This document shows, one piece after another, positions 56,085 through 64,000 of a stretch of DNA of 64,000 bases. Below the pieces are notes generated by a model. That model was not told the DNA's origin, did not search any database, and saw nothing but the letters and a program-made list of their open reading frames with translations. Source of the stretch: Chloroflexota bacterium (GTDB taxonomy: Bacteria; Chloroflexota; UBA6077; SHYK01); assembly GCA_035652535.1 (NCBI GenBank), contig DASRDP010000121.1, positions 1-64,000 of the forward strand. The letters run 5' to 3'. Both the position numbers and the translations under genes were made by a program. Position 1 is the stretch's first letter; each line of letters starts with the position of its first letter.

Positions 56085-58892
56085 CTAGTACATCGCGCCC
56101 CAGTTCGGGGCCGCGCGCAGATCCACGACCAGCGGTACGCTCAGGATCAGGGCGCCTTCCATGATCTCCTTCGCCATCGCTTTGAGGTCGTCCAACTCTT
56201 CGTCGGGCGCCTCAAAGAGCAGCTCATCGTGCACCTGCAGAACCATGCGCGACCGCATCGCCCGATCCGCCATCGCGTCCCGGAGGCGCGTCATCGCGAT
56301 CTTGATGATGTCGCTGGCTGTGCCCTGAACCGGGGCATTGATGGCCATGCGCTCGCCCGCCGCGCGCACGGCATGGACGTGCGACCGCAGCTCGGGAATC
56401 GTGCGCTTCCTTCCAAGGAGGGTTGACACGGAGCCCGTCTCACGCGCCTCGGCGATGAGCCGCTTCTGGAATGCGCTGACGCCGTTGAATCGCTCGAAGT
56501 AGTTGCGGATGAAGTCGGCTGCCTGTGCCTGCGTCAGCCCCGTCTGCTCGGCGAAACCGAAGGCGCTGATTCCGTAGATGATGGCGAAGTTCGCCGTCTT
56601 GGCGAGGCGGCGCTGATCGGGAGTCACCGCGTCGACCTCGACGCCGAACAGCTCGGCCGCCGTGGCCGCGTGCACGTCGAGGCCCAGACGGAACGCCTCG
56701 AGGAGGGTCGGGTCCTGGGTCAGGTGGGCCTGGACGCGCAGCTCGATCTGGCTGTAGTCGGCAGACAGGAGCTTCCAACCGGCCTCCGGGGCGATGAACG
56801 CCTGGCGGACTCGCCGTCCCAGCTCGGTACGCACCGGGATGTTCTGGAGATTCGGCTCGGCGGATGAGAGGCGGCCCGTTGCGGCCACCGTTTGATTGAA
56901 GGTCGTATGAATCCGCCCGGTCTCCGGGTGCACCAGGAGCGGGAGCGCATCGACGTAGGTCGACTTCAGCTTGGTCAGCTCCCGATGCTCGAGGATGAGT
57001 TCGATCACCGGATGGACGCCGCGCAGCGATGTCAGGACGTCGGCCGCCGTCGACGCCCGCCCGGTGGCGGTCCGCTTCCCGCCCCCCAGCGCCAGCTCGT
57101 CAAATAGCACGGTCGCGAGCTGCTGCGACGAGTTGATGTTGAACTCGTGGCCGACGGCCGCGAATATCCCGCTCTCGACGGTCGTGAGGCGCTCGTGCAG
57201 CTCGCGGCTGAACTCCATCAGATACGGGACGTCGACCGCGACTCCGGCCAGCTCCATCGATGCCAGCACGTCGACCAGCGGCAACTCCACCTCGTGGTAC
57301 AGCTCGTCGAGACCCGAGTCGGTCAGCTCGCGCAGCAGGATCGGCTCCAGCTCGACAAGCGCTTCGGACTCGTCGCACAGGTGCGCGGCCATGCGGTCGA
57401 TGGGGACGGCATCGAGCGGAAGCGCCGACCGTCCCTCGCCGGTCACGCTCTTGATGCCGGGTAGCTCGCGGTTGAGCCGCGACCACGACAGGTCCTGGAG
57501 GCTCAGCGTGCGCTGCGAGGCCTCGACGAGATAGGCGGCGAGGCTGGAGTCGAAATCTGCGCCGCGCAGCGACACGCCGCAGCGCGCCAGCGCAACCATC
57601 GCTTGCTTCACGTTCGGGCTCGACTTGCGGATGCTGGGATCCTCGAGGAAGGGCCGCAGGACCTCCAGCGATTCCCTCAGGGGCAGCGGCTCGCGCCGAT
57701 CGTCGCCTGACCCGCACGCGGCGCCCGAAAATGGGACGGCGAACGTTTCGCCCCCCGGGACCGCCACCGCGAGCGAGAGGATCTCGGCACGCATGGCGTC
57801 GGGACGGCTGAAGAGCCAGACCATGCCGACGCCCCGGTCGCCGCGCGAGTCGGAATCGGTCAGGTGGCCGACGAGACTCCGCAGCTCCTCGACGGAGGGG
57901 ACGACCCGGCGGTCTGACCGCGTTGTCGCGCGGCCGCCGGCGGGCTCCACCGCGATCAGCGATAGCTGGTGACCGTTGGCGCTGGCCGCTCCATCGCGCG
58001 TCGGCGGCCGGTGCGCCGGCTGAGCGCCCGGCGCTGCGGGCAGCCGCTCGATAAGGGTGCGAAATCCCAGCTCGTGGAACAGCGCAAGCACGTGCGCCCG
58101 GTCCGGCTCGCGAACGGCGCAGGCGTCCAGCTCCAGCTCGATAGGCGCGTCGCGCCGGATCCGCGCCAGGTCGTGAGCCAGGCGCATTTGATCGGCGTAA
58201 GGTCTGAGCTGGTCGCGCAACTTCGGCCCGAGGTCGTCGAGGTGGGCAAGAATGCCCTCGACGTCACCATAGGTCTGCAGGAGCTTCGTCGCCGTCTTAT
58301 CGCCGACTCCCGGCACGCCGGGGATGTTGTCCGATACGTCCCCGCGGAGCGCTCGCAGATCGACGAGCTGGCCGGGATCGAGACCGTACCGCTCTCGGAC
58401 TCCGTCCTCGTCATACAGCACGGTGTCCGTCACGCCGCGGCGCGGCACCAGGACCTTGACCCGCGGCCCGACGAGCTGCAGCGCGTCCGTGTCGCCGGTG
58501 ACCACGATGACGTCGACACCCTGTTCGGACATCCGCGCTGCCATGGTCCCGAGCAGATCATCCGCCTCGAGCCCGTCCACCCGAAAGATCGGGACGTACA
58601 AGGCGTCGAGGACTTCGTGGACGCGGGCGAATTGGTGGGCGAGCCCGTCCGGGGTGGGCGGGCGCGTGCCCTTGTACGCCTCGAAGCGCTCGTGGCGAAA
58701 GGTGGGCTTCGGCGTGTCGAACGCGGCGGCGATGTGCGTCGGGTGCAGGTCGTCGAGCGCCCGAAGCAGCATCATGGTGAAGCCGTAGGTCGCGTTGGTC
58801 AGCTCACCCTTGGCGCTCGTCAGGGGTGGCAGAGCGTGAAAGGCGCGGTGGATGAGCGAGTTGGCGTCGAGGGCGAGGAGCGTGTGAGCCAT
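56085..58892 (-). CDS. polA: DNA polymerase I
   Basis: 935-residue repair and Okazaki-fragment polymerase. The 5' nuclease domain opens TLLALDANSLIHRAFHALPP and includes FRVDGLEADDLLGTMA and DNIPGVPGVGDKTATKLL. The middle domain sits where 3'-5' proofreading normally lies, but the catalytic D-x-E pattern is replaced (VGMVWLFSRPDAM), so proofreading is probably lost, as in several other bacterial Pol I enzymes. The polymerase motifs are complete: A LLSADYSQIELRVQAHL, B RLAKTANFAIIYGISAFGFA, C LQVHDELLFEAPDEE. It starts nine bases after rimI, at the end of the thiL-tsaE-tsaB-rimI unit. Confidence 0.97.
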   Translation of the reverse strand: MAHTLLALDANSLIHRAFHALPPLTSAKGELTNATYGFTMMLLRALDDLHPTHIAAAFDTPKPTFRHERFEAYKGTRPPTPDGLAHQFARVHEVLDALYVPIFRVDGLEADDLLGTMAARMSEQGVDVIVVTGDTDALQLVGPRVKVLVPRRGVTDTVLYDEDGVRERYGLDPGQLVDLRALRGDVSDNIPGVPGVGDKTATKLLQTYGDVEGILAHLDDLGPKLRDQLRPYADQMRLAHDLARIRRDAPIELELDACAVREPDRAHVLALFHELGFRTLIERLPAAPGAQPAHRPPTRDGAASANGHQLSLIAVEPAGGRATTRSDRRVVPSVEELRSLVGHLTDSDSRGDRGVGMVWLFSRPDAMRAEILSLAVAVPGGETFAVPFSGAACGSGDDRREPLPLRESLEVLRPFLEDPSIRKSSPNVKQAMVALARCGVSLRGADFDSSLAAYLVEASQRTLSLQDLSWSRLNRELPGIKSVTGEGRSALPLDAVPIDRMAAHLCDESEALVELEPILLRELTDSGLDELYHEVELPLVDVLASMELAGVAVDVPYLMEFSRELHERLTTVESGIFAAVGHEFNINSSQQLATVLFDELALGGGKRTATGRASTAADVLTSLRGVHPVIELILEHRELTKLKSTYVDALPLLVHPETGRIHTTFNQTVAATGRLSSAEPNLQNIPVRTELGRRVRQAFIAPEAGWKLLSADYSQIELRVQAHLTQDPTLLEAFRLGLDVHAATAAELFGVEVDAVTPDQRRLAKTANFAIIYGISAFGFAEQTGLTQAQAADFIRNYFERFNGVSAFQKRLIAEARETGSVSTLLGRKRTIPELRSHVHAVRAAGERMAINAPVQGTASDIIKIAMTRLRDAMADRAMRSRMVLQVHDELLFEAPDEELDDLKAMAKEIMEGALILSVPLVVDLRAAPNWGAMY

Positions 58893-58901
58893 GTGGCAGC
58901 C

Positions 58902-59558
58902 TCAATCGATGCGGAGCCGGTCCATGAGAAGCCGGCGATTCTCTTCCAGCGTCCGCTGGAAAGCCGGCGAGTCCAGCAGCTCCGTCGTCATGATCAGCGC
59001 GTCCTCGCCGTCGTCGCTATAGTATCGCCTGCGAATGCCCGCGTCGTGGAACCGGTACTTGCGGTACAGCGCCTGAGCCACGGTGTTCGAAACGCGGCAC
59101 TCCAGGGTGACCGTCTCCGCGCTCAGCTCGCACGCATGATCGATGAGGGATACGAGCAGCAGGTCCCCGATCCCCTCTCCGCGGAAGGGAGGATCGACGG
59201 CGATGGTGGTGATGTGCGCCTCGTCGACCATCATCCACATGCCGGTGTAGCCCACGATCGTCTCCAGCTCGAAAGCCTCTTCAGCGCTGTAGAGCCGCCC
59301 GGCGCGCACGAGGCCTTTCAGCTTGCCCAGCAGCCCGTCGGCACCGTCGTGGCTGTTGGCCTCAACGGGAAATCGCGGATCACGGCGCGGCGCGACGATC
59401 TCCGGCACGCGCTTGGCGACCACGTAGTACGCCATCTTATTGCGCTCGATCTCTCGGCGATATGCCGAAGGCGGCCACGCGGTGGGAAACGATTCGTTCT
59501 CGATGGCCGAAACCGCCGGAATGTGGCGGATCTCCATCGACTCGATCACGTATTTCAA
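58902..59558 (-). CDS. rimI: ribosomal-protein-alanine N-acetyltransferase-like GNAT enzyme
   Basis: 218-residue GNAT protein of the RimI group, which acetylates the N terminus of ribosomal protein S18 and related targets. Core motifs are DEAHITTIAVDPPFRGEGIG (acetyl-CoA loop), VTLECRVSNTVAQALYRKYR and RYYSDDGEDALIM. About 60 residues between the first and second strand (PRRDPRFPVEANSHDGADGL) are an insertion relative to compact RimI. The start is unclear: TTG at 59558, GTG at 59549 and ATG at 59537 are all in frame, and the first keeps the full beta strand. Placement directly after tsaB is the usual bacterial arrangement and supports the name. Confidence 0.88.
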   Translation of the reverse strand: MKYVIESMEIRHIPAVSAIENESFPTAWPPSAYRREIERNKMAYYVVAKRVPEIVAPRRDPRFPVEANSHDGADGLLGKLKGLVRAGRLYSAEEAFELETIVGYTGMWMMVDEAHITTIAVDPPFRGEGIGDLLLVSLIDHACELSAETVTLECRVSNTVAQALYRKYRFHDAGIRRRYYSDDGEDALIMTTELLDSPAFQRTLEENRRLLMDRLRID

Positions 59559-59643
59559 TCGATTCGAATGCAGCGCTCACTCACCTGCAGCGACGCGGTC
59601 TGCTGCCACTGCGAACACAGTCCGCCATTTCTACCAGACAATG

Positions 59644-59694
59644 GCCCGTCCTCGCTCAGTGCCCGTCCTCGCTCAGTGCCCGTCCTCGCTCAGT
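59644..59694. repeat. three tandem 17-bp copies spanning the tsaB stop codon
   Basis: GCCCGTCCTCGCTCAGT occurs three times in a row (59644-59660, 59661-59677, 59678-59694). The tsaB stop (TCA on the plus strand, 59690-59692) lies in the third copy. The copies look identical, so the array arose recently, probably by slippage or unequal exchange. Confidence 0.85.
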
Positions 59695-60373
59695 GAAGGT
59701 AGATCGGCTCGACGGCGCCCGTCACCGCGTCCCCCCGCCGGATGCGAAGGGCCGCCAGCTCAGCGAGGTGCCCGGCGCGCCGGGCGCTGGCGGCGGGCGA
59801 CGATAGCTCCAGCCGCTCCCCGTGACTCCGCTCCACGCGTTCTCGGGCTGCCGCGTCGAGATCGACGGCGAGGAGCGCTCGCTCCGCGATGGCCAGAGCG
59901 AGAAGATCCCCGAGCCCCGCGCCCTCGATCCCGGATTCCGCTTCCACGTGCCGGACCGCGCGCCGGTAGCGCGCAGTAGCGTAGCGACCCCGGCCGACCT
60001 CGATGGCGGCGCGGACAGAGCGAGGAGCCTTACTCTCGGCCGCGCCCGGAGGACAGGATCCCCAGACGATGACCTCGAGGGTTGGAACCTGGACCAGATC
60101 GAGGCCCAACGCTTCCGAGAGCCCGAGCGCCGTCGAGATCCCGACCCGGAGACCGGAATACGAGCCCGGCCCCACGGCGACCGCGATGGCGGTGAGCATT
60201 CCGCGATCGAGGCTTCCCAAGCGCAGCATCGCATCGATGGTGGGGAGGAGCTGGCTCGAGTGGCGCCGACCGCTGTGCCACACGCACTCCGCGATCACCT
60301 GCTCCCGGTATACCGCGACACTGGCCGTCGCGCCGGAGGAATCAATGGCGAGGATGGTTTCGATGTCCAGCAC
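59690..60373 (-). CDS. tsaB: tRNA threonylcarbamoyladenosine biosynthesis protein TsaB
   Basis: 227-residue ASKHA-fold protein that works with TsaD and TsaE to make the t6A modification at tRNA position 37. Characteristic sequence: ILAIDSSGATASVAVYREQV, GRRHSSQLLPTIDAML and AVAVGPGSYSGLRVGISTAL, the last being the TsaB hallmark. The GTG at 60373 gives the usual N terminus and overlaps the tsaE 3' end by 32 bases. The C-terminal residues (AVEPIYLH) match the family end. The stop lies in a triplicated 17-bp repeat. Confidence 0.95.
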   Translation of the reverse strand: MLDIETILAIDSSGATASVAVYREQVIAECVWHSGRRHSSQLLPTIDAMLRLGSLDRGMLTAIAVAVGPGSYSGLRVGISTALGLSEALGLDLVQVPTLEVIVWGSCPPGAAESKAPRSVRAAIEVGRGRYATARYRRAVRHVEAESGIEGAGLGDLLALAIAERALLAVDLDAAARERVERSHGERLELSSPAASARRAGHLAELAALRIRRGDAVTGAVEPIYLH

Positions 60374-60863
60374 CTCCGCTTCTCTGCAGCGCACGCGCGT
60401 CCGTGGAAAACGCCACGAAGGCGTCGCGCAGCCGCTCCGACGCCGTCTCGATCTCGATCTGTCGCTCGGTCTCCCCCGTTGCCCGCAGGAGGATGCGCGT
60501 CGCATCGCGCACGAGGTCAGGCGGCAGGGCGCCGGGCCATTCCACGACGCAGACGCCGCTTCCGCCGAAGTACTCGGCCAAAGCCTCGAGCGTTGTCCCG
60601 TCCATCTGCTCGACCCGGTAGAGATCGATGTGGAAAAGGGGAGCTCGCCCATCGTATTCACAGGCGATGACGAAGGACGGGCTCGTGACCTGGTCGGCGA
60701 CACCCAGACCGCGCGCCAGGCCCTGGACGAGCGTCGTCTTCCCGGCGCCAAACGCGCCATCCAGGAGCAGGACGTCGCCAGCCTGGACGGCACGTCCCAG
60801 CGCTTCACCCAGCGCGCGCGTCTGATCCTCGCTTCGCGTGAGCACAGACGCTCGCTCACCCAT
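60342..60863 (-). CDS. tsaE: tRNA threonylcarbamoyladenosine biosynthesis ATPase TsaE
   Basis: 173-residue P-loop ATPase that regulates the TsaB-TsaD complex. Motifs: Walker A LLLDGAFGAGKTTLVQGLA, VTSPSFVIACEYDG, FHIDLYRVEQMD and CVVEWPGALPPDL. The ATG at 60863 has GGAGGG about seven bases upstream. A longer frame upstream runs through the end of thiL and is not coding. The 3' end overlaps the tsaB start by 32 bases, so translation is coupled. Confidence 0.95.
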   Translation of the reverse strand: MGERASVLTRSEDQTRALGEALGRAVQAGDVLLLDGAFGAGKTTLVQGLARGLGVADQVTSPSFVIACEYDGRAPLFHIDLYRVEQMDGTTLEALAEYFGGSGVCVVEWPGALPPDLVRDATRILLRATGETERQIEIETASERLRDAFVAFSTDARALQRSGGAGHRNHPRH

Positions 60864-60880
60864 CTCGTGCCCTCCGCGCG

Positions 60881-61912
60881 TTATCCACGAAAGTGCTCGT
60901 ACCCGGCGACGACCGGCTCGACCCGCGTGCCGTCGGGCATCCGCAGGCGCGCCCGCGGGCGGTCGCACTCCGGCTCCGCCACGGAGCCGACCACGATGAG
61001 CGGCCGCAGTCCGCGCGCCTTGAAGAGCGCCTGGGCGCGATCGAGCGTGGCCGCCGGCGCGACGCATACCAACTCGTAGTCCTCACCACCGGCGAGGGCC
61101 AGATCCAGCGCATCGCCGCCGAAGAGCGCCTCGATCCCAGGAAATCGCGGCACGCGCGCGGCGTCGATGAGCGCGTCGACCCCGCTTCGCTCGCAAATGT
61201 GGTTTACGTCGGCGACGAGCCCATCGCTCACGTCCATGCCGCATCGGATCCCCGCCTCGACCGCCGCGAGCCCTTCCGCGACGCGTGGCATCGGGCGCAG
61301 GTGGGCGTGTCGCAGGAGGGAAGCGGCCGCATGATCGCCCCCCTGATTCACGCGCCCGGTGAGGAGACGCAGGCCGCCCGCGGAGCCGCCCAGGGGCCCG
61401 GTGACCGCGATAGCATCGCCGGGTTGGGCGCGAGATCGCTCGAGCACGGGCAGGTCGGAGGAATCGACGACCGGGAGCGAGTCGCCGACCACCGTGACGT
61501 GGATACTCACGACGGGGCTTCGCACGACGTCTCCTCCGACGACGCAGCATCCGAACTCCGTGCCGCAACTTCGCATTCCGCGGTAGAGCGACTCGATGTC
61601 CGCGACCTCGCGGTCACCCGGCAGCCCGAGCGCGACGAGCGCATACCGGGGCCGGCCGCCCATGGCGGCGATGTCGCTGATGTTCTCAGCCAGCGCCTTC
61701 CACCCCAGCTCTTCCCACGGGGTAGTTCTGAGGTCAAAATGGACGTCCTCGACCAGCGCATCGGTCGTTGCGAGGGCGAGCGCGCCAGACGCCGTGCGCC
61801 ACACGGCCGCATCGTCGCCGATGCCAATGACGAGGTCCGGACAGGTTTGCGCACCGAGCGTGCACGCAAGCCGATCGATCAGCGCGAATTCACCGATTTC
61901 GGAGACACGCAC
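60881..61912 (-). CDS. thiL: thiamine-monophosphate kinase
   Basis: 343-residue cytoplasmic enzyme that phosphorylates thiamine monophosphate to thiamine pyrophosphate, the last step of TPP synthesis. Visible PurM/ThiL-fold motifs: EFALIDRLAC, VIGIGDDAAVWRTASG, TTDALVEDVHFDL, WKALAENISDIAAMGGRPRY, CGMDVSDGLVADVNHI and LAGGEDYELVCVA. The start is a GTG at 61912. The thiL-tsaE-tsaB-rimI order is widespread. Its promoter region is shared with the divergent phosphoesterase. Confidence 0.96.
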   Translation of the reverse strand: MRVSEIGEFALIDRLACTLGAQTCPDLVIGIGDDAAVWRTASGALALATTDALVEDVHFDLRTTPWEELGWKALAENISDIAAMGGRPRYALVALGLPGDREVADIESLYRGMRSCGTEFGCCVVGGDVVRSPVVSIHVTVVGDSLPVVDSSDLPVLERSRAQPGDAIAVTGPLGGSAGGLRLLTGRVNQGGDHAAASLLRHAHLRPMPRVAEGLAAVEAGIRCGMDVSDGLVADVNHICERSGVDALIDAARVPRFPGIEALFGGDALDLALAGGEDYELVCVAPAATLDRAQALFKARGLRPLIVVGSVAEPECDRPRARLRMPDGTRVEPVVAGYEHFRG

Positions 61913-61947
61913 AATTCGCTTCCGAACGTTCGAACACTCTCGATGAG

Positions 61948-61994
61948 ATTATAGGTGGCACATTAACCGTGCCTATAATCCTGAGATAGGATTA
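61948..61994. promoter_or_regulatory. symmetrical divergent promoter with TATAAT on both strands
   Basis: TATAAT is present on the plus strand at 61974-61979, 20 bases before the phosphoesterase ATG, and on the minus strand at 61948-61953, 36 bases before the thiL GTG. Both lie in the arms of an imperfect inverted repeat (ATTATAGGTGGCAC at 61948-61961, GTGCCTATAAT at 61969-61979). Each promoter's -35 region would overlap the other's -10. A second inverted pair, TAATCC (61976-61981) and GGATTA (61989-61994), covers the ribosome site (TAGGA) of the phosphoesterase gene. Confidence 0.6.
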
Positions 61995-61998
61995 CACG

Positions 61999-62721
61999 AT
62001 GCGTATCGCAGTCGTTTCCGACATCCACAGCAACCTCGTGGCCCTGCGAGCGGTCCTCGAAGACATGGGCACCGTCGACGCGATCTGGTGCCTCGGCGAC
62101 TTCGTCGGCTACGGGCCGCGCCCCAACGAGTGCGTCGCGCTCCTTCGCGAGCGGGGCGCGAGCGCGATCGCCGGCAACCACGACCTCGCGGTGGTCGGGG
62201 CGATCTCCACCGATGAGTTCAATATCGAGGCGGCGCGCGCGGCCGATTGGACCGCTCAGGAGCTCACCCCGGAATCGCGGGGCTTCCTTGCCGATCTGAC
62301 GCCGACCTCTACAGTCGATGGGGTCACCCTTGCCCACGGCAGTCCCCGCGAGCCGATCTGGGAGTACGTGTTGGACTCGCGGGCGGCCCAGGCCAGCTTC
62401 AACCTCCTGGACACAAAGCTGTGTTTTATTGGGCACAGCCACATCCCCTCGGCGTTCGTGGAAGCCCCGACAAAGATCGTCGTGAAGCACATGACGAGTG
62501 GCAGCCACTGTGAAGTGTCCGAGTACAAGATGATCGTGAACCCCGGTAGTGTCGGCCAGCCCCGCGACCACGATCCGCGGGCCGCCTACCTGATTTACGA
62601 CACCGACGCGGCCGCGATGGAATGGCGGCGCGTGCCCTACGATATCGCGGAGACGCAGCGACAAATGCGGAAAGCTGGGCTCCCGCGGTACTTCGTCGAG
62701 CGGTTGTCCTTCGGCTCCTAA
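61999..62721 (+). CDS. calcineurin-like metallophosphoesterase (YfcE/diadenosine-type)
   Basis: 240-residue dinuclear metallophosphoesterase. All five metal motifs are present: VVSDIHSNLVALRAVL, WCLGDFVGYGPRP, AIAGNHDLAVVG, LAHGSP and CFIGHSHIP, with MIVNPGSVGQPRD at the end of the core. This matches the small YfcE/serine-threonine-phosphatase-like group that hydrolyses phosphodiesters or diadenosine polyphosphates in vitro; the natural substrate is not known. The ATG at 61999 has TAGGA seven bases upstream. Divergent from thiL and convergent with the ABC receptor at the right edge. Confidence 0.92.
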   Translation: MRIAVVSDIHSNLVALRAVLEDMGTVDAIWCLGDFVGYGPRPNECVALLRERGASAIAGNHDLAVVGAISTDEFNIEAARAADWTAQELTPESRGFLADLTPTSTVDGVTLAHGSPREPIWEYVLDSRAAQASFNLLDTKLCFIGHSHIPSAFVEAPTKIVVKHMTSGSHCEVSEYKMIVNPGSVGQPRDHDPRAAYLIYDTDAAAMEWRRVPYDIAETQRQMRKAGLPRYFVERLSFGS

Positions 62722-62731
62722 GCGCCCGTTG

Positions 62732-64000
62732 CTAGCTCGCCTGCGGTCGCATGTCCCACTCGTGGATGTTCCAGGTGTGCATGATCTGCCCGTTGTGCGA
62801 GGTGCCGGTCGCGATCTGTACACCCGTCAGTCCGCCGCCCACGGGGATCGAGTCCGGGTCATATGTCAGCGGCATCAGGGGCAGATCCGAGGTCAGAACG
62901 CGCACCATCTCTCGCTCGATGGCCACGCGCTTCGTCTCCTCGAGCGCCGAGACGAACTCGCGGTCGAGCGCATCCCACACCGGACTCGAGTAGGCGCCCC
63001 GGTTTGAGCCGGCCCATTTGTTCTCCGGCGTGGGGATGGCGCCGCTGCGCAGGCTCCTGAGAATCGTGAGGGGCGGCATCGACCCGCGGGAGATCTCGAC
63101 GCCTGTGTACTGAGCGCGCGCAACACGGTCGCGCAGCTCCTGGGGCGTTTGCTGCTCGAATGTGCCCTCCACGCCGATGCCCTTCCAGTTGTCTGCGATC
63201 ACAAGCGCTTCGTTCGGATCGTCGCGATCGCGCATCTTGACGGAGAAGCGCTGGCCGCCCTTCTCCAGCACGCCGTCAGGGCCACGCTGCCAGCCGAGGT
63301 CGGCCAGGATGGCGATCGCGCGCTGGGAATCGAAGGGGTATTTCGTGATGGCGTCCTGGATCTGCGGGTACTGGGTGAAGCTGGGGTGGACCCAGCTATC
63401 GGCAACCGTTCCGAATTGTCCGTACATCGCTCGGGCGAACTCTTCCCGGTTGACGGCGAGGAGGAGCGCCTGCCGCGCCCTTGCGTCCGACAGGTCGGCG
63501 GGCTGAGCGGTACGGCCCTTCTGCGGCTCCATGAACTTCCACCGAGCAACCTCGATCAGGCCCGTGCCGTACCCGCTGGATTCCCAGTCCTGTTTCACGA
63601 GCACGAGCGACTCGAAGTCCGGTCCGCCGGGCGGCAGGAAGAGCTGAATGGCCCGCGCTTTGAGGTTCGCCAGCAGGGTGTTCGCGTCGGGAATGAAGCT
63701 GACGCGCACCACGTCGATCTTCGGACGGCCGAGGAAATATCGCTCGAAGGCCCGAAGCTCGAGATCGGAGCCGCGCTCCCAGCGCTCGACTCGGTAGGGA
63801 CCCAGCCCGACGTACGCGTCGCTGAAATAGGGCTGCGCGATGAGCGCGTCCTTCGCGTCCTGATAGGGCTGCTCAAGGAGGTGCCGGGGGAGGGTGAACA
63901 GCTCTCGATGCCCGATTCGGTCGGCGTACGGATACAGCTCCGACCACGTGAGGACGGCCGTTGTGCTGTCCCGAACGTCGACGCTGCTGATGAGCCGAGC
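62732..64000 (-). CDS. peptide/nickel-type (family 5) ABC substrate-binding protein, N terminus beyond the window
   Basis: 422 residues are visible; the frame is open to the right edge, so the signal peptide and first lobe are missing. Family 5 features include YVGLGPYRVERWERGSDLEL, LLLAVNREEFARAMYGQFGT, FPFDSQ-like YPFDSQRAIAILADLGWQRG, RSGAIPTPENKWAGSNRGAY and the terminal IMHTWNIHEWDMRPQ. Extracellular lipoprotein receptors of this type bind oligopeptides, nickel complexes or sugars. It is related to the broken gene at 45564-46750, and shows what that gene has lost. A GTG in the middle of the frame (63712) is not the start because the family pattern continues upstream of it. Confidence 0.92.
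   Translation of the reverse strand, partial: ARLISSVDVRDSTTAVLTWSELYPYADRIGHRELFTLPRHLLEQPYQDAKDALIAQPYFSDAYVGLGPYRVERWERGSDLELRAFERYFLGRPKIDVVRVSFIPDANTLLANLKARAIQLFLPPGGPDFESLVLVKQDWESSGYGTGLIEVARWKFMEPQKGRTAQPADLSDARARQALLLAVNREEFARAMYGQFGTVADSWVHPSFTQYPQIQDAITKYPFDSQRAIAILADLGWQRGPDGVLEKGGQRFSVKMRDRDDPNEALVIADNWKGIGVEGTFEQQTPQELRDRVARAQYTGVEISRGSMPPLTILRSLRSGAIPTPENKWAGSNRGAYSSPVWDALDREFVSALEETKRVAIEREMVRVLTSDLPLMPLTYDPDSIPVGGGLTGVQIATGTSHNGQIMHTWNIHEWDMRPQAS

Noticed and set aside
63600-63712. GTG at 63712 as start of the right-edge ABC receptor
   Set aside because: The family 5 pattern (YVGLGPYRVERW) continues upstream in frame to the window edge, so the true start lies outside.

Overview
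The window is high-GC (roughly two thirds G+C by eye) bacterial DNA with dense genes, many GTG starts, frequent 4-base start/stop overlaps and several very large multidomain proteins. No rRNA, tRNA, phage, transposase or CRISPR was seen. The combination of a giant Ser/Thr kinase-ATPase-TPR regulator, lipoprotein-type ABC solute-binding proteins, a stand-alone CTP-type riboflavin kinase and the codon bias suggests Chloroflexota. That is an inference from gene style, since no phylogenetic marker was compared.

Layout. 1-6.05 kb (minus): a carbohydrate ABC importer (lipoprotein receptor plus two permeases, no ATPase) followed by a sensor adenylate cyclase and a membrane-anchored protein cut by the window edge. 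6.3-7.7 kb: a TSUP exporter and a small lipoprotein. 7.9-11.5 kb: a double GT2 glycosyltransferase and an initiating polyprenyl-phosphate sugar transferase. 11.7-16.0 kb: pth and mfd. 16.1-20.4 kb: a frameshifted ribbon-helix-helix antitoxin-like gene and the kinase/ATPase regulator. 20.7-23.3 kb: a degenerate M24 peptidase-like protein facing a translationally coupled riboflavin kinase/PNPOx-like/VOC trio.

23.5-39.06 kb is a large, probably single-transcript glycan locus that starts after a good sigma70-type promoter. It contains a glycoside hydrolase-GT2-membrane fusion, an ABC exporter-Ig-like-GT4 fusion with an unrecognised C-terminal domain, a small protein carrying that same domain, two paralogous GT-B-like proteins, a coiled-coil protein, an O-antigen-type methyltransferase, a triple GT4 protein and a phosphotransferase-like kinase. 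A convergent FkbM methyltransferase and an OpgC-esterase fusion follow. This is the most unusual part of the window. It looks like a surface-glycan system in which export, transfer and trimming activities are physically fused.

42.5-48.5 kb holds accessory metabolism: an alpha/beta hydrolase, a SSAT-like acetyltransferase, an ornithine cyclodeaminase homologue, a DinB-like protein, a broken ABC-receptor gene with an internal deletion, and a malonyl-CoA-synthetase-like ligase. 48.6-53.8 kb encodes two large secreted repeat proteins; a terminator-like leader precedes the first. They are followed by a 39-bp repeat block and a perfect 36-bp palindrome. 54.2-62.7 kb holds an M14 carboxypeptidase-like/PEP-mutase-family pair, then the conserved thiL-tsaE-tsaB-rimI-polA block on the minus strand and a divergent metallophosphoesterase. 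The right edge cuts a second peptide-type ABC receptor.
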